Assembly (NCBI GenBank): GCA_945871625.1
Contig: CAMBWL010000013.1
Coordinates: 1 to 13,882, forward strand
Direction: 5' to 3'
From: Bifidobacterium breve
GTDB taxonomy: Bacteria > Actinomycetota > Acidimicrobiia > Acidimicrobiales > Ilumatobacteraceae
DNA: 13,882 bases
The translations under genes were made by a program, and so were the position numbers. Below the pieces are notes generated by a model. That model had not been told where the DNA came from. It saw only the letters and a list, made by a program, of their open reading frames with translations, and did not search any database. This document shows positions 5,797-13,105 of this stretch, in pieces; the stretch's first letter is position 1, and every line of letters begins with the position of its first letter.

Positions 5797-8613
5797 TTGC
5801 CAAAAGCCAAACGCGTTCACGAGATCGCCAAAGAACTCGGAATGACAAACGCTGAGGTCATTGACCTCAGCGGGAAACTTGGCATTGGTGTTAAGGGTCC
5901 GGCGTCTACGGTCATTGACGCTCAGGCTGATCGCATTCGTGCGCGCGCAGAACGCGAGGGACTTGTTCGCGATGTGCAACCTGAAGAGGTATCTGACAAG
6001 CCAGTCAAAAAAACTGCGGCAAAAAAAGTTGCTGCTGCGAAGAAAGTAGCAGAACCGAAAAAGGTTGCTGCGAAGAAAGTTGCTAAAAAGAAAGATGTCG
6101 AAGAAGTTGTAGTTGCACCAGTTGTTGTAGAAGTGCCTGCGACACCAGTTGCGCCTGCTACACCAGTTGCGCCGCGCGAGGCTGAAGGTGGCGCGGGCCG
6201 TGTAATTTCATCCACTCAGTCGAATCGACCAGGTGTGGTTAGCAGTGCGACAACTAGTGCACGACCTGCACCAACGCGACCGATTCAACCGTTGCAACCA
6301 CAACCTGTTCGGCCAGCGGTGCAACCGCAAGCGCCTGCGGCGCGCACCACACCGCAACAGCCATTGCGACCTGCGACTCCGGGTGCGCGGCCGATTCCGC
6401 CACCGCCAGGTTCTTCGCGGCCGATTCCGCCACCGCCAGTTGCGCGTCGACCAGAGGGTGGTGTGACGCGTCCACCGTTTAACCGTCCGCCGCAACGCAG
6501 CAGTTCGCCGTCGACAAATGCACGCACGGGTCGAATTCCTGCGTCGCAACTTGGTCGTGGTCCGGCTGGTTCGGGTGGTCGCACAACGCCAGATCGTGGT
6601 GCGCCGAATCGTGGTGCGCCGGGTCGTCCTGGTGCGCCGACTGGTGGTCGTGGCACAGCGCTTGGTCGCAGCAGTCCGTCGGGTCCGGGAGGTCGCCCAG
6701 GTGGTGGTCGTGGACCAGGTGGCGGTCAGCGTCGTGGCCCACGCAAAAAAACTCGTGGTGAGCGTCGTCGCGAATGTGATGAGCAGTTGCCGCAGGCACC
6801 GACTAGTTATACGCCGAGTGCGACACCGCCGCCAGAAGGCATTGTCGTAATTGAACGTGGATGCTCGTCGCAAGAGTTCGCGCCGAAATTAAATCGCACG
6901 CCAGCCGATGTAGTTCGCTTTTTGCTTGAGCACGGCGAAATGGTGACGGCGACGATGACGCTTGTCGACGAACAAATGGAGTTGTTCGCGCTTGAAATTG
7001 GTGCCGAGATTTTGCTCGTCGATCCGGGTCAACAAGAAGAGCTCGAGTTGCAAGCAATGTTTGACGACTCGGATGATGACGACCCAGAAGCTCAGGCGAT
7101 TCGTCCGCCGATTATTACGATCATGGGTCACGTCGATCACGGCAAGACGACGTTGCTCGACAAAATTCGCAATGCGAATGTTGTCGCGGGTGAGGCTGGT
7201 GGCATCACCCAGCACATTGGTGCATATCAAATCGAAAAAGGCGGCAAGAAGATCACATTTATCGACACGCCTGGTCATGCTGCGTTCACCAAAATGCGCG
7301 CGCGTGGAGCCGGAGTAACCGACATCGTCGTCCTCGTTGTCGCTGCAGACGATGGTGTGATGCCGCAAACTATTGAGGCGATCAACCATGCTCGAGTTGC
7401 AGGTGTGCCGATTGTCGTTGCACTCAACAAGATCGATAAACAAAACGCCGATGTGCAGCGTGTATTGGCTGGTTTGGCCGAACAACAACTCACGCCAGAA
7501 GCGTGGGGTGGCGACACGATCGTGGTCGAGATGTCGGCACAAAGCGGACTCGGTGTCGACGATTTGCTGGAGCAACTAAATGTTGTCGCCGAACTCGAAG
7601 AACTTATGGCCAACCCGACAGGTCGCGCCAAGGGTGTGGTGCTTGAAGCACAACTTGATATCGGTCGCGGACCAGTTGCGACAATTTTGGTCGACAAGGG
7701 CACGCTTAAAGTGGGCGATCCGATCGTGGCTGGTGCAGCGTGGGGCAAAGTAAGAGCTCTAATCAACGACCGTGGCGAGCAAGTCAAAGAAGTCGGACCT
7801 TCGGCGCCGGTGCAGGTGTTGGGCCTGTCAGCAGTGCCGGGTGCGGGTGAAGAATTTAGATCAGCACCAGATGAGCGCACGGCGCGAACAGTTGCTGGAG
7901 CGCGCGAACAGCGATTCAGGGCGATGAACCAACGCGGTGATGCTCGTGTGCAACGCGGCGTAAAACTCGAAGATATTTTCACGCAAATTCAGGCGGGCGA
8001 AATCGCGACGCTGAACGTGATCGTCAAAGCAGATGTGCATGGTTCGCTCGAGGCAGTTACCGAAAGTTTGCGCAAACTCGAGCGCGATGATGTGCGCGCT
8101 GCATTCGTGCACCGTGGTGTCGGCACGATCACCGAAAACGACATTTCGTTGGCCGCTGCGACCAATGCAACTTTGATCGGTTTCAATGTGCGACCAGATC
8201 GCAAGATTCGTGAACTCGCCGAAAAAGAAAACGTCGAGATTCGTACCTACGAAATTATCTACAAACTGCTCGAAGACATCGAGAAGGCGATGAAGGGCAT
8301 GCTTGCCCCGGAGTTCGTCGAAGTTGTCACGGGCGAGGCCGAAGTGCGCGAGATCTTCAAGGCGCCGAAGGTTGGCGCCGTGGCTGGTTGCTCGGTGGTC
8401 TCTGGCGTAATTACTCGCGGCTCACGCGTGCGATTCTTGCGTGAGGGCACGATCATTTGGAAGGGCAATATCAACACCCTGCGTCGATTCAAAGACGATG
8501 TCAAAGAAGTGCGCGAAGGTTTTGAATGTGGTCTCAGCCTGACAGACTTCCAAGATTTGAAGCCGGGCGATGTAATCGAAACCTACGACCTCAAAGAGGT
8601 TGAGCGCGTTTGA
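5797..8613 (+). CDS. infB: Translation initiation factor IF-2
   Basis: This GTPase places initiator tRNA on the 30S subunit and promotes subunit joining. The 938-residue protein has an N-terminal IF2_N domain (about 1-52, RVHEIAKELGMTNAEV). A long linker of about 290 residues follows, first Lys/Ala-rich (about 65-100), then Pro/Arg/Gly-rich (about 105-330). A second IF2_N domain covers about 347-412. The G domain has G1 GHVDHGKT (444-451), G3 DTPGH (490-494), G4 NKID (544-547) and G5 SAQS (580-583). Domains II-IV run to the end, including the fMet-tRNA-binding C-terminus. The start is TTG at 5797, 5 bp after nusA, with GAAGGG about 10 nt upstream; PKAKRVHEIAKELG matches normal IF-2 starts. 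The gene is complete and the linker carries short in-frame DNA repeats. Confidence 0.97.
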   Translation: MPKAKRVHEIAKELGMTNAEVIDLSGKLGIGVKGPASTVIDAQADRIRARAEREGLVRDVQPEEVSDKPVKKTAAKKVAAAKKVAEPKKVAAKKVAKKKDVEEVVVAPVVVEVPATPVAPATPVAPREAEGGAGRVISSTQSNRPGVVSSATTSARPAPTRPIQPLQPQPVRPAVQPQAPAARTTPQQPLRPATPGARPIPPPPGSSRPIPPPPVARRPEGGVTRPPFNRPPQRSSSPSTNARTGRIPASQLGRGPAGSGGRTTPDRGAPNRGAPGRPGAPTGGRGTALGRSSPSGPGGRPGGGRGPGGGQRRGPRKKTRGERRRECDEQLPQAPTSYTPSATPPPEGIVVIERGCSSQEFAPKLNRTPADVVRFLLEHGEMVTATMTLVDEQMELFALEIGAEILLVDPGQQEELELQAMFDDSDDDDPEAQAIRPPIITIMGHVDHGKTTLLDKIRNANVVAGEAGGITQHIGAYQIEKGGKKITFIDTPGHAAFTKMRARGAGVTDIVVLVVAADDGVMPQTIEAINHARVAGVPIVVALNKIDKQNADVQRVLAGLAEQQLTPEAWGGDTIVVEMSAQSGLGVDDLLEQLNVVAELEELMANPTGRAKGVVLEAQLDIGRGPVATILVDKGTLKVGDPIVAGAAWGKVRALINDRGEQVKEVGPSAPVQVLGLSAVPGAGEEFRSAPDERTARTVAGAREQRFRAMNQRGDARVQRGVKLEDIFTQIQAGEIATLNVIVKADVHGSLEAVTESLRKLERDDVRAAFVHRGVGTITENDISLAAATNATLIGFNVRPDRKIRELAEKENVEIRTYEIIYKLLEDIEKAMKGMLAPEFVEVVTGEAEVREIFKAPKVGAVAGCSVVSGVITRGSRVRFLREGTIIWKGNINTLRRFKDDVKEVREGFECGLSLTDFQDLKPGDVIETYDLKEVERV
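6139..6174 (+). repeat. Two-copy 18-nt tandem repeat in the infB linker
   Basis: Two adjacent 18-nt units, each encoding ATPVAP and differing by little, lie in the linker between the IF2_N domains. Low-complexity linkers of IF-2 commonly expand and contract this way. Confidence 0.6.
6387..6439 (+). repeat. Direct repeat in the infB linker (23 identical bases, period 30)
   Basis: A 23-bp block beginning GCGGCCGATTCCGCC is repeated exactly at 6387-6409 and 6417-6439. It encodes RPIPPPP twice, separated by a short Gly/Ser spacer. The 30-nt period keeps the frame, so slippage here would change linker length without breaking IF-2. Confidence 0.75.
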
Positions 8614-8631
8614 AGCGTCTAATCTGTCGAT

Positions 8632-9270
8632 GTGGCAGATTTAGAATTTTTCTTTGATCCGGGTTGTCCGTGGGCGTGGGTCACCTCGCGTTGGGTGACA
8701 GAGGTCGGCAGTTTGCGCAAATATGAAGTCGCATGGAAGTTCATTTCGCTGTCAATGATCAACACCGACAAGGGTTACAAGCCTGACGATGATTATCACA
8801 AGACAATTCATAGTTTCGGACTCAAAGCGCTGCGTGTTGCGAGTGCCGCGCGCGCCAGTGCGGGCAACGATGCAGTGGCGAAGTTTTATTCGGCAATCGG
8901 TACGACGATGCATGTCGAAAAAAATCGTGAAGGAATCGATACTGACCCGCACAATTTTTTGACGGAAGTGTTGCGGCGCCATTCGTTGCCAGTTGAGTGG
9001 GCGAACTCGTTCGAAGACGAAACCCACACTGCAGTGATTCGCTATGAGACTGACCTCGCACTTTCACGCACTGGCAAAGATGTTGGCACACCGATTTTGA
9101 CCTTTAAACCTGGTCAGCCAAATGAAGGAAGTTTCTTTGGACCGGTGATCTCTAAGGCGCCGCGAGGCGATCAGGCTGTGCAACTCTGGGACGCCATTGA
9201 AACGTTGGCTACGACTTCTGGCGTCGCCGAATTGAAACGGTCACTGCGCTCGCCACTAGATTTCAGTTAG
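8632..9270 (+). CDS. DsbA-family thioredoxin-fold protein, Rv2466c-like mycothiol-dependent reductase, CPWA active site
   Basis: A 212-residue thioredoxin-fold protein with an inserted helical domain, close in layout to the M. tuberculosis mycothiol-dependent nitroreductase Rv2466c. Shared blocks are FFFDPGCPWAWVTSRW (6-21), the cis-proline loop VGTPIL (151-156, Pro154), FFGPVISKAPRG (168-179) and ELKR near the C-terminus (200-203). No signal peptide is visible, so it is cytoplasmic. The active site reads Cys12-Pro-Trp-Ala15: Rv2466c has CPWC, so this protein keeps the nucleophilic Cys but lacks the resolving one and could form only mixed disulfides, for example with mycothiol. The start is GTG at 8632, since the overlapping ATG at 8630 soon meets a stop. 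It follows infB by 18 bp, without a clear Shine-Dalgarno, probably as a distal operon gene. The substrate is unknown. Confidence 0.8.
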   Translation: MADLEFFFDPGCPWAWVTSRWVTEVGSLRKYEVAWKFISLSMINTDKGYKPDDDYHKTIHSFGLKALRVASAARASAGNDAVAKFYSAIGTTMHVEKNREGIDTDPHNFLTEVLRRHSLPVEWANSFEDETHTAVIRYETDLALSRTGKDVGTPILTFKPGQPNEGSFFGPVISKAPRGDQAVQLWDAIETLATTSGVAELKRSLRSPLDFS

Positions 9271-9308
9271 AAAATTTACCAAAATAATTTAAATAGAAAC
9301 GGGGATCT

Positions 9309-10361
9309 GTGAAAGTCGTATATTCGCCGTCTCATTTGTTGCACAACCCTGAAGTTGAAATTGAGCGTTCTTCGGCGCACTCGCCGTATGAACACACGGG
9401 GCGAGCCGAAAAAATTCGTGAGACCTTGGCTGCTGATAAGGCTTTCGACTTAGTTTCGCCGACAGCGTGGGGCACCGAGCCGATCACAAAGATTCATAAT
9501 CCTGGTCTGCTGAAGTTTTTGTCGACAGCCTGGGCTGATTATCAGCGCGATGTCAAAGAAGTTCGAGAAGTTGTGCCAGATATGTTTTTTAAATCAAATC
9601 TGCGTAAGAGCATGGGCGACCGTGTCGAACCAGAATCGGTCAACGGCAAGTTGGGTTGGTGGTGCTTCGAGACGACGACGCCGCTGACCGTGGGCACGTA
9701 TGAGGCGGCGCGCGGAGCCGTGGATGTGGCTTTGAGTGCAACCAAAATAGTTTTGGACGGTGCAAAAAATAGTTACGGCTTGTGCCGACCACCTGGGCAT
9801 CATGCGACGACTGATCTTTATGGCGGATATTGCTTTTTCAATAACGCAGCGATCGCCGCGCATCATGTGGCGAGCACGACTGGCACCAAGGTGACGGTGC
9901 TTGATGTTGACTATCACCATGGCAACGGCACGCAACAAATTTTTTACGAGCGAGATGACGTTCAGTTTGTTTCGCTGCATGGTGATCCGACGCGGGCATA
10001 CCCGTATTTCACCGGATATCAGGACGAAGTGGGTTCGGGCAAGGGTCGGGGCTCGACACTAAATATGCCACTTGCGGCGCGCACGGATGACGATTCTTAT
10101 ATCAAGGCTCTTGAACGAGCCTGCGAAAGCATCAAGAAGTTTGGTCCGTCAATGGTCATTGTTTCGCTCGGGCTTGACACGTTTATCACCGACCCGATTA
10201 GCGACCTGGCGTTAACGACGCCTGGTTACGACAGATGCGGTGCGCTTGTCGGTGCGCTGGGTCTGCCGACGGTCGTGTTGCAAGAAGGCGGCTATGACGT
10301 AAATGCCTTGGGTGTAAATGTGCAGTCGTGGTTGCACGGTCTCGCCCGCGCAGATAATTAG
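9309..10361 (+). CDS. Histone-deacetylase superfamily hydrolase, acetylpolyamine amidohydrolase type
   Basis: A zinc hydrolase of 350 residues expected to remove acetyl groups from acetylpolyamines or other small N-acetyl compounds in the cytoplasm. The catalytic set is complete: His164/His165 in CRPPGHHA, zinc ligands Asp201 and His203 in DVDYHHGNGTQ (199-209) and Asp290 in SLGLDTF, and the transition-state Tyr329 in QEGGYD. YGGYCFFNNAAIAA (171-184) and the SLHGDPTRAYPYFTG block (222-236) are characteristic of the acetylpolyamine branch rather than the acetoin-utilisation AcuC branch. The start is GTG at 9309 with ACGGGGA only 3 nt upstream; the next in-frame Met is far inside the fold. A 38-bp AT-rich gap separates it from the preceding gene and could hold a weak internal promoter. 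Its stop overlaps the convergent PAC2 gene stop. Confidence 0.87.
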   Translation: MKVVYSPSHLLHNPEVEIERSSAHSPYEHTGRAEKIRETLAADKAFDLVSPTAWGTEPITKIHNPGLLKFLSTAWADYQRDVKEVREVVPDMFFKSNLRKSMGDRVEPESVNGKLGWWCFETTTPLTVGTYEAARGAVDVALSATKIVLDGAKNSYGLCRPPGHHATTDLYGGYCFFNNAAIAAHHVASTTGTKVTVLDVDYHHGNGTQQIFYERDDVQFVSLHGDPTRAYPYFTGYQDEVGSGKGRGSTLNMPLAARTDDDSYIKALERACESIKKFGPSMVIVSLGLDTFITDPISDLALTTPGYDRCGALVGALGLPTVVLQEGGYDVNALGVNVQSWLHGLARADN

Positions 10362-11233
10362 CGGTCGCGCAGGTATTTCTCGAACTCGGCAGCGATCTCG
10401 TCGCCGCTGGGTATCGGTGCTCCGAAATTTAGTTCAGTCGTGCCGTTGGCGATTTGTTCGTCAAAAGCCTGTTCAAGTTGCGTGAGCATCTGCGCGTGCT
10501 CGTTGTTGCCCGAAATCAACTGATCAAGCCGCTCGCGTTGGTTTTTGGCTTGCTCGCGCATGCCAGAAACATCGAGTGAAATGCCGCCTGTATCGCAAAG
10601 TGCCGAGAGTAGCGCTGCCGACGCGGCGGGGTACGGCATTGAAGCCACATAGTGCGGCACGCGAGCCCATAAACCAAGTGCCTGAATTTTGCGTGCATGC
10701 AACGAGTGTTCGATTGCCGCAGCCATGCCGGCAGGCACATCCACAGAACTCTTAAGATAGGGCAAACTTGAGACCAATTCTTTGTCTGGTGAAGTGCACG
10801 AGATATAAACCGCACGCGTGTGCGGCGTTGCAAATGGGTAGGCGCCGATGCCGATCATGCGTCGCACCCCGAACTGCACGCTGATATCGGCGATTGTTTC
10901 TGCGAACAAGTTCCAGTGAGTGTCAGGCTCGGGGCCGGTCAACAACAGAACATCTTTGTCGTTGATGTCTCTGCCGAGAGCGATTTCGGGAGTGGACCAC
11001 ACAAGTTTTGTGTTCACGCCATCACGGAGCTCCATGATCGGGCGGCGGGCGCGAAAGTCGACGAAAGTATCAATATCGAAGTCAATAATTTTGACGGCGC
11101 TGGTCTCTTTGGTGACGAGTTCGATTGCGGCGCCTGCGGCCGAACTCGTATCGATCCAACCCGTCATCATTACGACCAAGAGCGGATCTTTGATTTGCGG
11201 CAGAGTGCCGATGATTTTATATGGCTTGCTCAT
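10358..11233 (-). CDS. PAC2 (proteasome assembly chaperone 2) family protein
   Basis: A 291-residue protein of the PAC2 family, found in archaea and actinobacteria and named after a eukaryotic proteasome assembly chaperone; the bacterial function is not established. Matching regions are the N-terminal LLVVMMTGWIDTSSAAGAA (18-36), the central IGIGAYPFATPHTR (127-140), LGLWARVPHYVA (186-197), and a C-terminal helical arm (about 222-262) ending in the typical PSGDEIAAEFEKYLRD (275-290). No signal peptide or membrane segment is present, so it is probably cytoplasmic. The ATG at 11233 lies 9 bp after the phosphotransferase stop and lacks an obvious Shine-Dalgarno, suggesting coupled translation. 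Its TAA overlaps the TAG of the convergent deacetylase gene by 4 nt. No proteasome gene is visible in this window. Confidence 0.82.
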   Translation of the reverse strand: MSKPYKIIGTLPQIKDPLLVVMMTGWIDTSSAAGAAIELVTKETSAVKIIDFDIDTFVDFRARRPIMELRDGVNTKLVWSTPEIALGRDINDKDVLLLTGPEPDTHWNLFAETIADISVQFGVRRMIGIGAYPFATPHTRAVYISCTSPDKELVSSLPYLKSSVDVPAGMAAAIEHSLHARKIQALGLWARVPHYVASMPYPAASAALLSALCDTGGISLDVSGMREQAKNQRERLDQLISGNNEHAQMLTQLEQAFDEQIANGTTELNFGAPIPSGDEIAAEFEKYLRDR

Positions 11234-11242
11234 TGGCTGTGA

Positions 11243-12283
11243 TTAGTTTAGGCGAGAAAGTGCTTGCTCGGCGCTGTTGGCCGCCGCCTCGGTCTGCAGC
11301 TTGAACGGTTCAAGGTCGGCGGCGTTTTTTTCGCCTAGTGCGCCACCGAGGTAGCGCGCATAGACACCTTCGACGATGCACGCAAGTTTCCAATATGCGA
11401 ACGCGCGATAGAACTCGATGTTAGAAACATCGCGGCCAGTTATTTCTGCGTAACGAGCGATCAAGTCGCCACGATTTAAAAAACCTTTGACGGTCGTGTA
11501 TTGCGACATCCACGGTGAGGCTTCGTCATTGGGGCCCGTCCAATAAACGGTGAGCAGGCCGAGATCTGCGAGTGGATCGCCGAGTGTGCAGATCTCCCAA
11601 TCGAGAACGGCTTGTATTTCGCCTTGCGAACTAACGATGCAATTGTCAAGTCTGTAGTCACCGTGCACAATGGTTGCCGATCCTTGTTCGGGAATTCTTT
11701 TTGCGAGTTCTTCGTGCACGCGGTCGACAACTGATAGTTCGCGAGTTTTTTGTGCGTTCCATTGGCCATACCAACGTTTGAGTTGTCGGGCGATGTAACC
11801 CTCATGTCGACTGAAGTCTTGCAAACCAACTTTGTTGACATCTACGGCGTGAATTTTTGCCAATGTATCGACGAGCGATTCACTGGCCCTGGCGCGGGTG
11901 TGTTCGGTCAGAACGGTTTCGGCGATGGGAACATCGCGAACGATGTGACCGTCGACGAAGTCCATCAAATAGAAAGATGCGCCGTTGACCTCGGCGTCTG
12001 TGCACAGACCTCGTGTTCGGGGCACAGGCACACCCGAGTTTTGCAATGCCGAGATCATGCGATGCTCGCGACCCATGTCGTGCGCACTGGCGAGACCGTG
12101 ACTGAGTGGCGGTCGCCGTAAAACATAATGATTTTGCTTGGCATCGCGCACAGAAAATGTGAGGTTTGAGTGGCCACCGGCGATGAATTCAAATTTGAAC
12201 GGCGCAATCGCCCCGTCGACATTTTTCTCCAGCCAATTTGAAACTTTTGGTGAATCAATGCCCGCGTTGACCGTGTTGTCCAT
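11243..12283 (-). CDS. Phosphotransferase family protein (aminoglycoside phosphotransferase/ACAD10-like kinase fold)
   Basis: A 346-residue protein kinase-like phosphotransferase. The glycine-rich loop is GGHSNLTF (37-44), followed by YVLRRPP (53-59). The catalytic loop is HGDYRLDN (207-214) with presumed base Asp209 and metal ligand Asn214. The second metal ligand is Asp228 in VLDWE, followed by CTLGDPLADLG (232-242). This pattern is typical of the ACAD10/11-like group often encoded near acyl-CoA dehydrogenases, whose substrates are likely hydroxylated metabolites or acyl-CoAs. True aminoglycoside resistance is unlikely from sequence context. Three start codons are stacked in frame: TTG 12289, GTG 12286 and ATG 12283. 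I choose the ATG, but GTG is better spaced from an upstream AGG. It precedes the PAC2 gene in the same direction and diverges from the thioredoxin gene. Confidence 0.84.
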   Translation of the reverse strand: MDNTVNAGIDSPKVSNWLEKNVDGAIAPFKFEFIAGGHSNLTFSVRDAKQNHYVLRRPPLSHGLASAHDMGREHRMISALQNSGVPVPRTRGLCTDAEVNGASFYLMDFVDGHIVRDVPIAETVLTEHTRARASESLVDTLAKIHAVDVNKVGLQDFSRHEGYIARQLKRWYGQWNAQKTRELSVVDRVHEELAKRIPEQGSATIVHGDYRLDNCIVSSQGEIQAVLDWEICTLGDPLADLGLLTVYWTGPNDEASPWMSQYTTVKGFLNRGDLIARYAEITGRDVSNIEFYRAFAYWKLACIVEGVYARYLGGALGEKNAADLEPFKLQTEAAANSAEQALSRLN

Positions 12284-12322
12284 CACCAAGCAACCTAGTT
12301 AATTTGTGTTGGTCATTGCCAC

Positions 12323-12350
12323 TTGCGAGCGCGAGCGCTAATCGCAGTAT
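12323..12350 (+). promoter_or_regulatory. Candidate promoter of the thioredoxin-TPR gene, giving a nearly leaderless transcript
   Basis: TTGCGA (12323-12328) and CAGTAT (12345-12350) are spaced 16 bp apart, and start about 7-10 bp before the ATG at 12360. The gene has no properly spaced Shine-Dalgarno (GGGG is one base from the ATG), which fits leaderless translation, common in actinobacteria. An inverted repeat AGCGC-GA-GCGCT (12328-12339) occupies the spacer and might be an operator. The hexamers are only partial matches. Confidence 0.3.
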
Positions 12351-12359
12351 CGTAGGGGC

Positions 12360-13064
12360 ATGGCGATTGATATAACAGATGCAACCTTTCAAAAGGAAGT
12401 AATTGAAAGATCGATGATCACACCGGTGGTGATTGATTTGTGGGCGCAGTGGTGCGGACCATGCAAAACTCTCGGACCAATTCTTGAAAAACTGACGGCT
12501 GCGACAAATGGCGAGGTGATCTTGGCCAAGGTTGATGTGGATAGTTGCCCGCAGGTTGCCCAGGCGTTTCAGGTTCAGTCGATACCGGCTGTCTATGCAA
12601 TGAAAGATGGAAAAATCGTTGATGGCTTTGTCGGTGCGCAATCCGAAAATGTTGTCAGTCAGTTCATCAAGAACTTGTTGCCCGAACCAGTCGTGGTAGA
12701 TGTAAAAGCGTTGCTCGCAAAAGGTGACGAGGCAAGTTTGCGCCAAGCCTTGGCTGCCGAGCCGACCAACGAAAATGTCGTGGTAGCGCTAGCTGATTTG
12801 TTGATTGCGCGCAAAGATTGCGCGGCAGCTCTCGAAATTTTGAAGACGGTGCCAGAGACCGAACGTGTGCGTATCGCGGTGGCTGCTGCACGGGCGGCGT
12901 TTGTGCCACAAGATGATTTTGACAAGCAGTTGACCGATTTGCTGGTGCGTGTAAAGACTGACGAAGACGCGAAACGAGAGTTTTTGGAGTTGTTGGAGAA
13001 AATGGGGCCAAACGACCCGCGCACCGGCGACTATCGCAAAAAATTGACGACAAAGTTGTTTTAA
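12360..13064 (+). CDS. Thioredoxin-TPR protein (CnoX/YbbN-like)
   Basis: A 234-residue protein with an N-terminal thioredoxin domain (about 1-108) and a helical TPR-like region (about 110-234), the arrangement of CnoX/YbbN co-chaperones that protect and hand unfolded or oxidised proteins to folding machines. The active site is WCGPC (31-35; Cys32, Cys35) with the cis-proline at SIPAVY (Pro76). E. coli CnoX has lost this dithiol, so the protein here should be redox-active, which is usual in actinobacterial members. The C-terminal block KREFLELLEKMGPNDPRTGDYRKK matches the family's end (about 205-228). There is no signal peptide, so it is cytoplasmic. The start ATG at 12360 lies 76 bp from the divergent phosphotransferase start. 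comEA follows 38 bp downstream. Confidence 0.88.
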   Translation: MAIDITDATFQKEVIERSMITPVVIDLWAQWCGPCKTLGPILEKLTAATNGEVILAKVDVDSCPQVAQAFQVQSIPAVYAMKDGKIVDGFVGAQSENVVSQFIKNLLPEPVVVDVKALLAKGDEASLRQALAAEPTNENVVVALADLLIARKDCAAALEILKTVPETERVRIAVAAARAAFVPQDDFDKQLTDLLVRVKTDEDAKREFLELLEKMGPNDPRTGDYRKKLTTKLF

Positions 13065-13084
13065 TTTTTGCCTCTTTGTGAGGT

Positions 13085-13105
13085 CATCGCCCACATTGGG
13101 CGATG
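13085..13105 (+). promoter_or_regulatory. Perfect inverted repeat covering the comEA start codon
   Basis: CATCGCCCA (13085-13093) and TGGGCGATG (13097-13105) are exact reverse complements with a 3-nt CAT loop; the last three bases are the comEA ATG. As RNA it would hide the start codon, and as DNA it could be a protein-binding palindrome. No T-run follows, so it is not an intrinsic terminator. A weaker CCTC/GAGG hairpin (13071-13083) lies directly upstream. Confidence 0.55.

Noticed and set aside
6139..6439. Repeats in the infB linker considered as a CRISPR-like array
   Set aside because: The units are in-frame coding repeats of different lengths within IF-2, without regular unique spacers or cas genes.
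6208..6873. 221-residue minus-strand frame rich in Arg and Thr inside infB
   Set aside because: It is antisense to the repetitive infB linker. The composition is what a reverse reading of Gly/Pro/Arg codons produces, and IF-2 is certain on the other strand.
6889..7982. Long minus-strand open frames opposite the IF-2 G domain
   Set aside because: They are antisense shadows of a highly conserved gene, with no recognisable domains.
11243..12283. Calling the phosphotransferase an aminoglycoside-resistance gene
   Set aside because: The fold is shared, but the motif pattern fits the ACAD10/11-like metabolic group and there is no mobile or resistance context.
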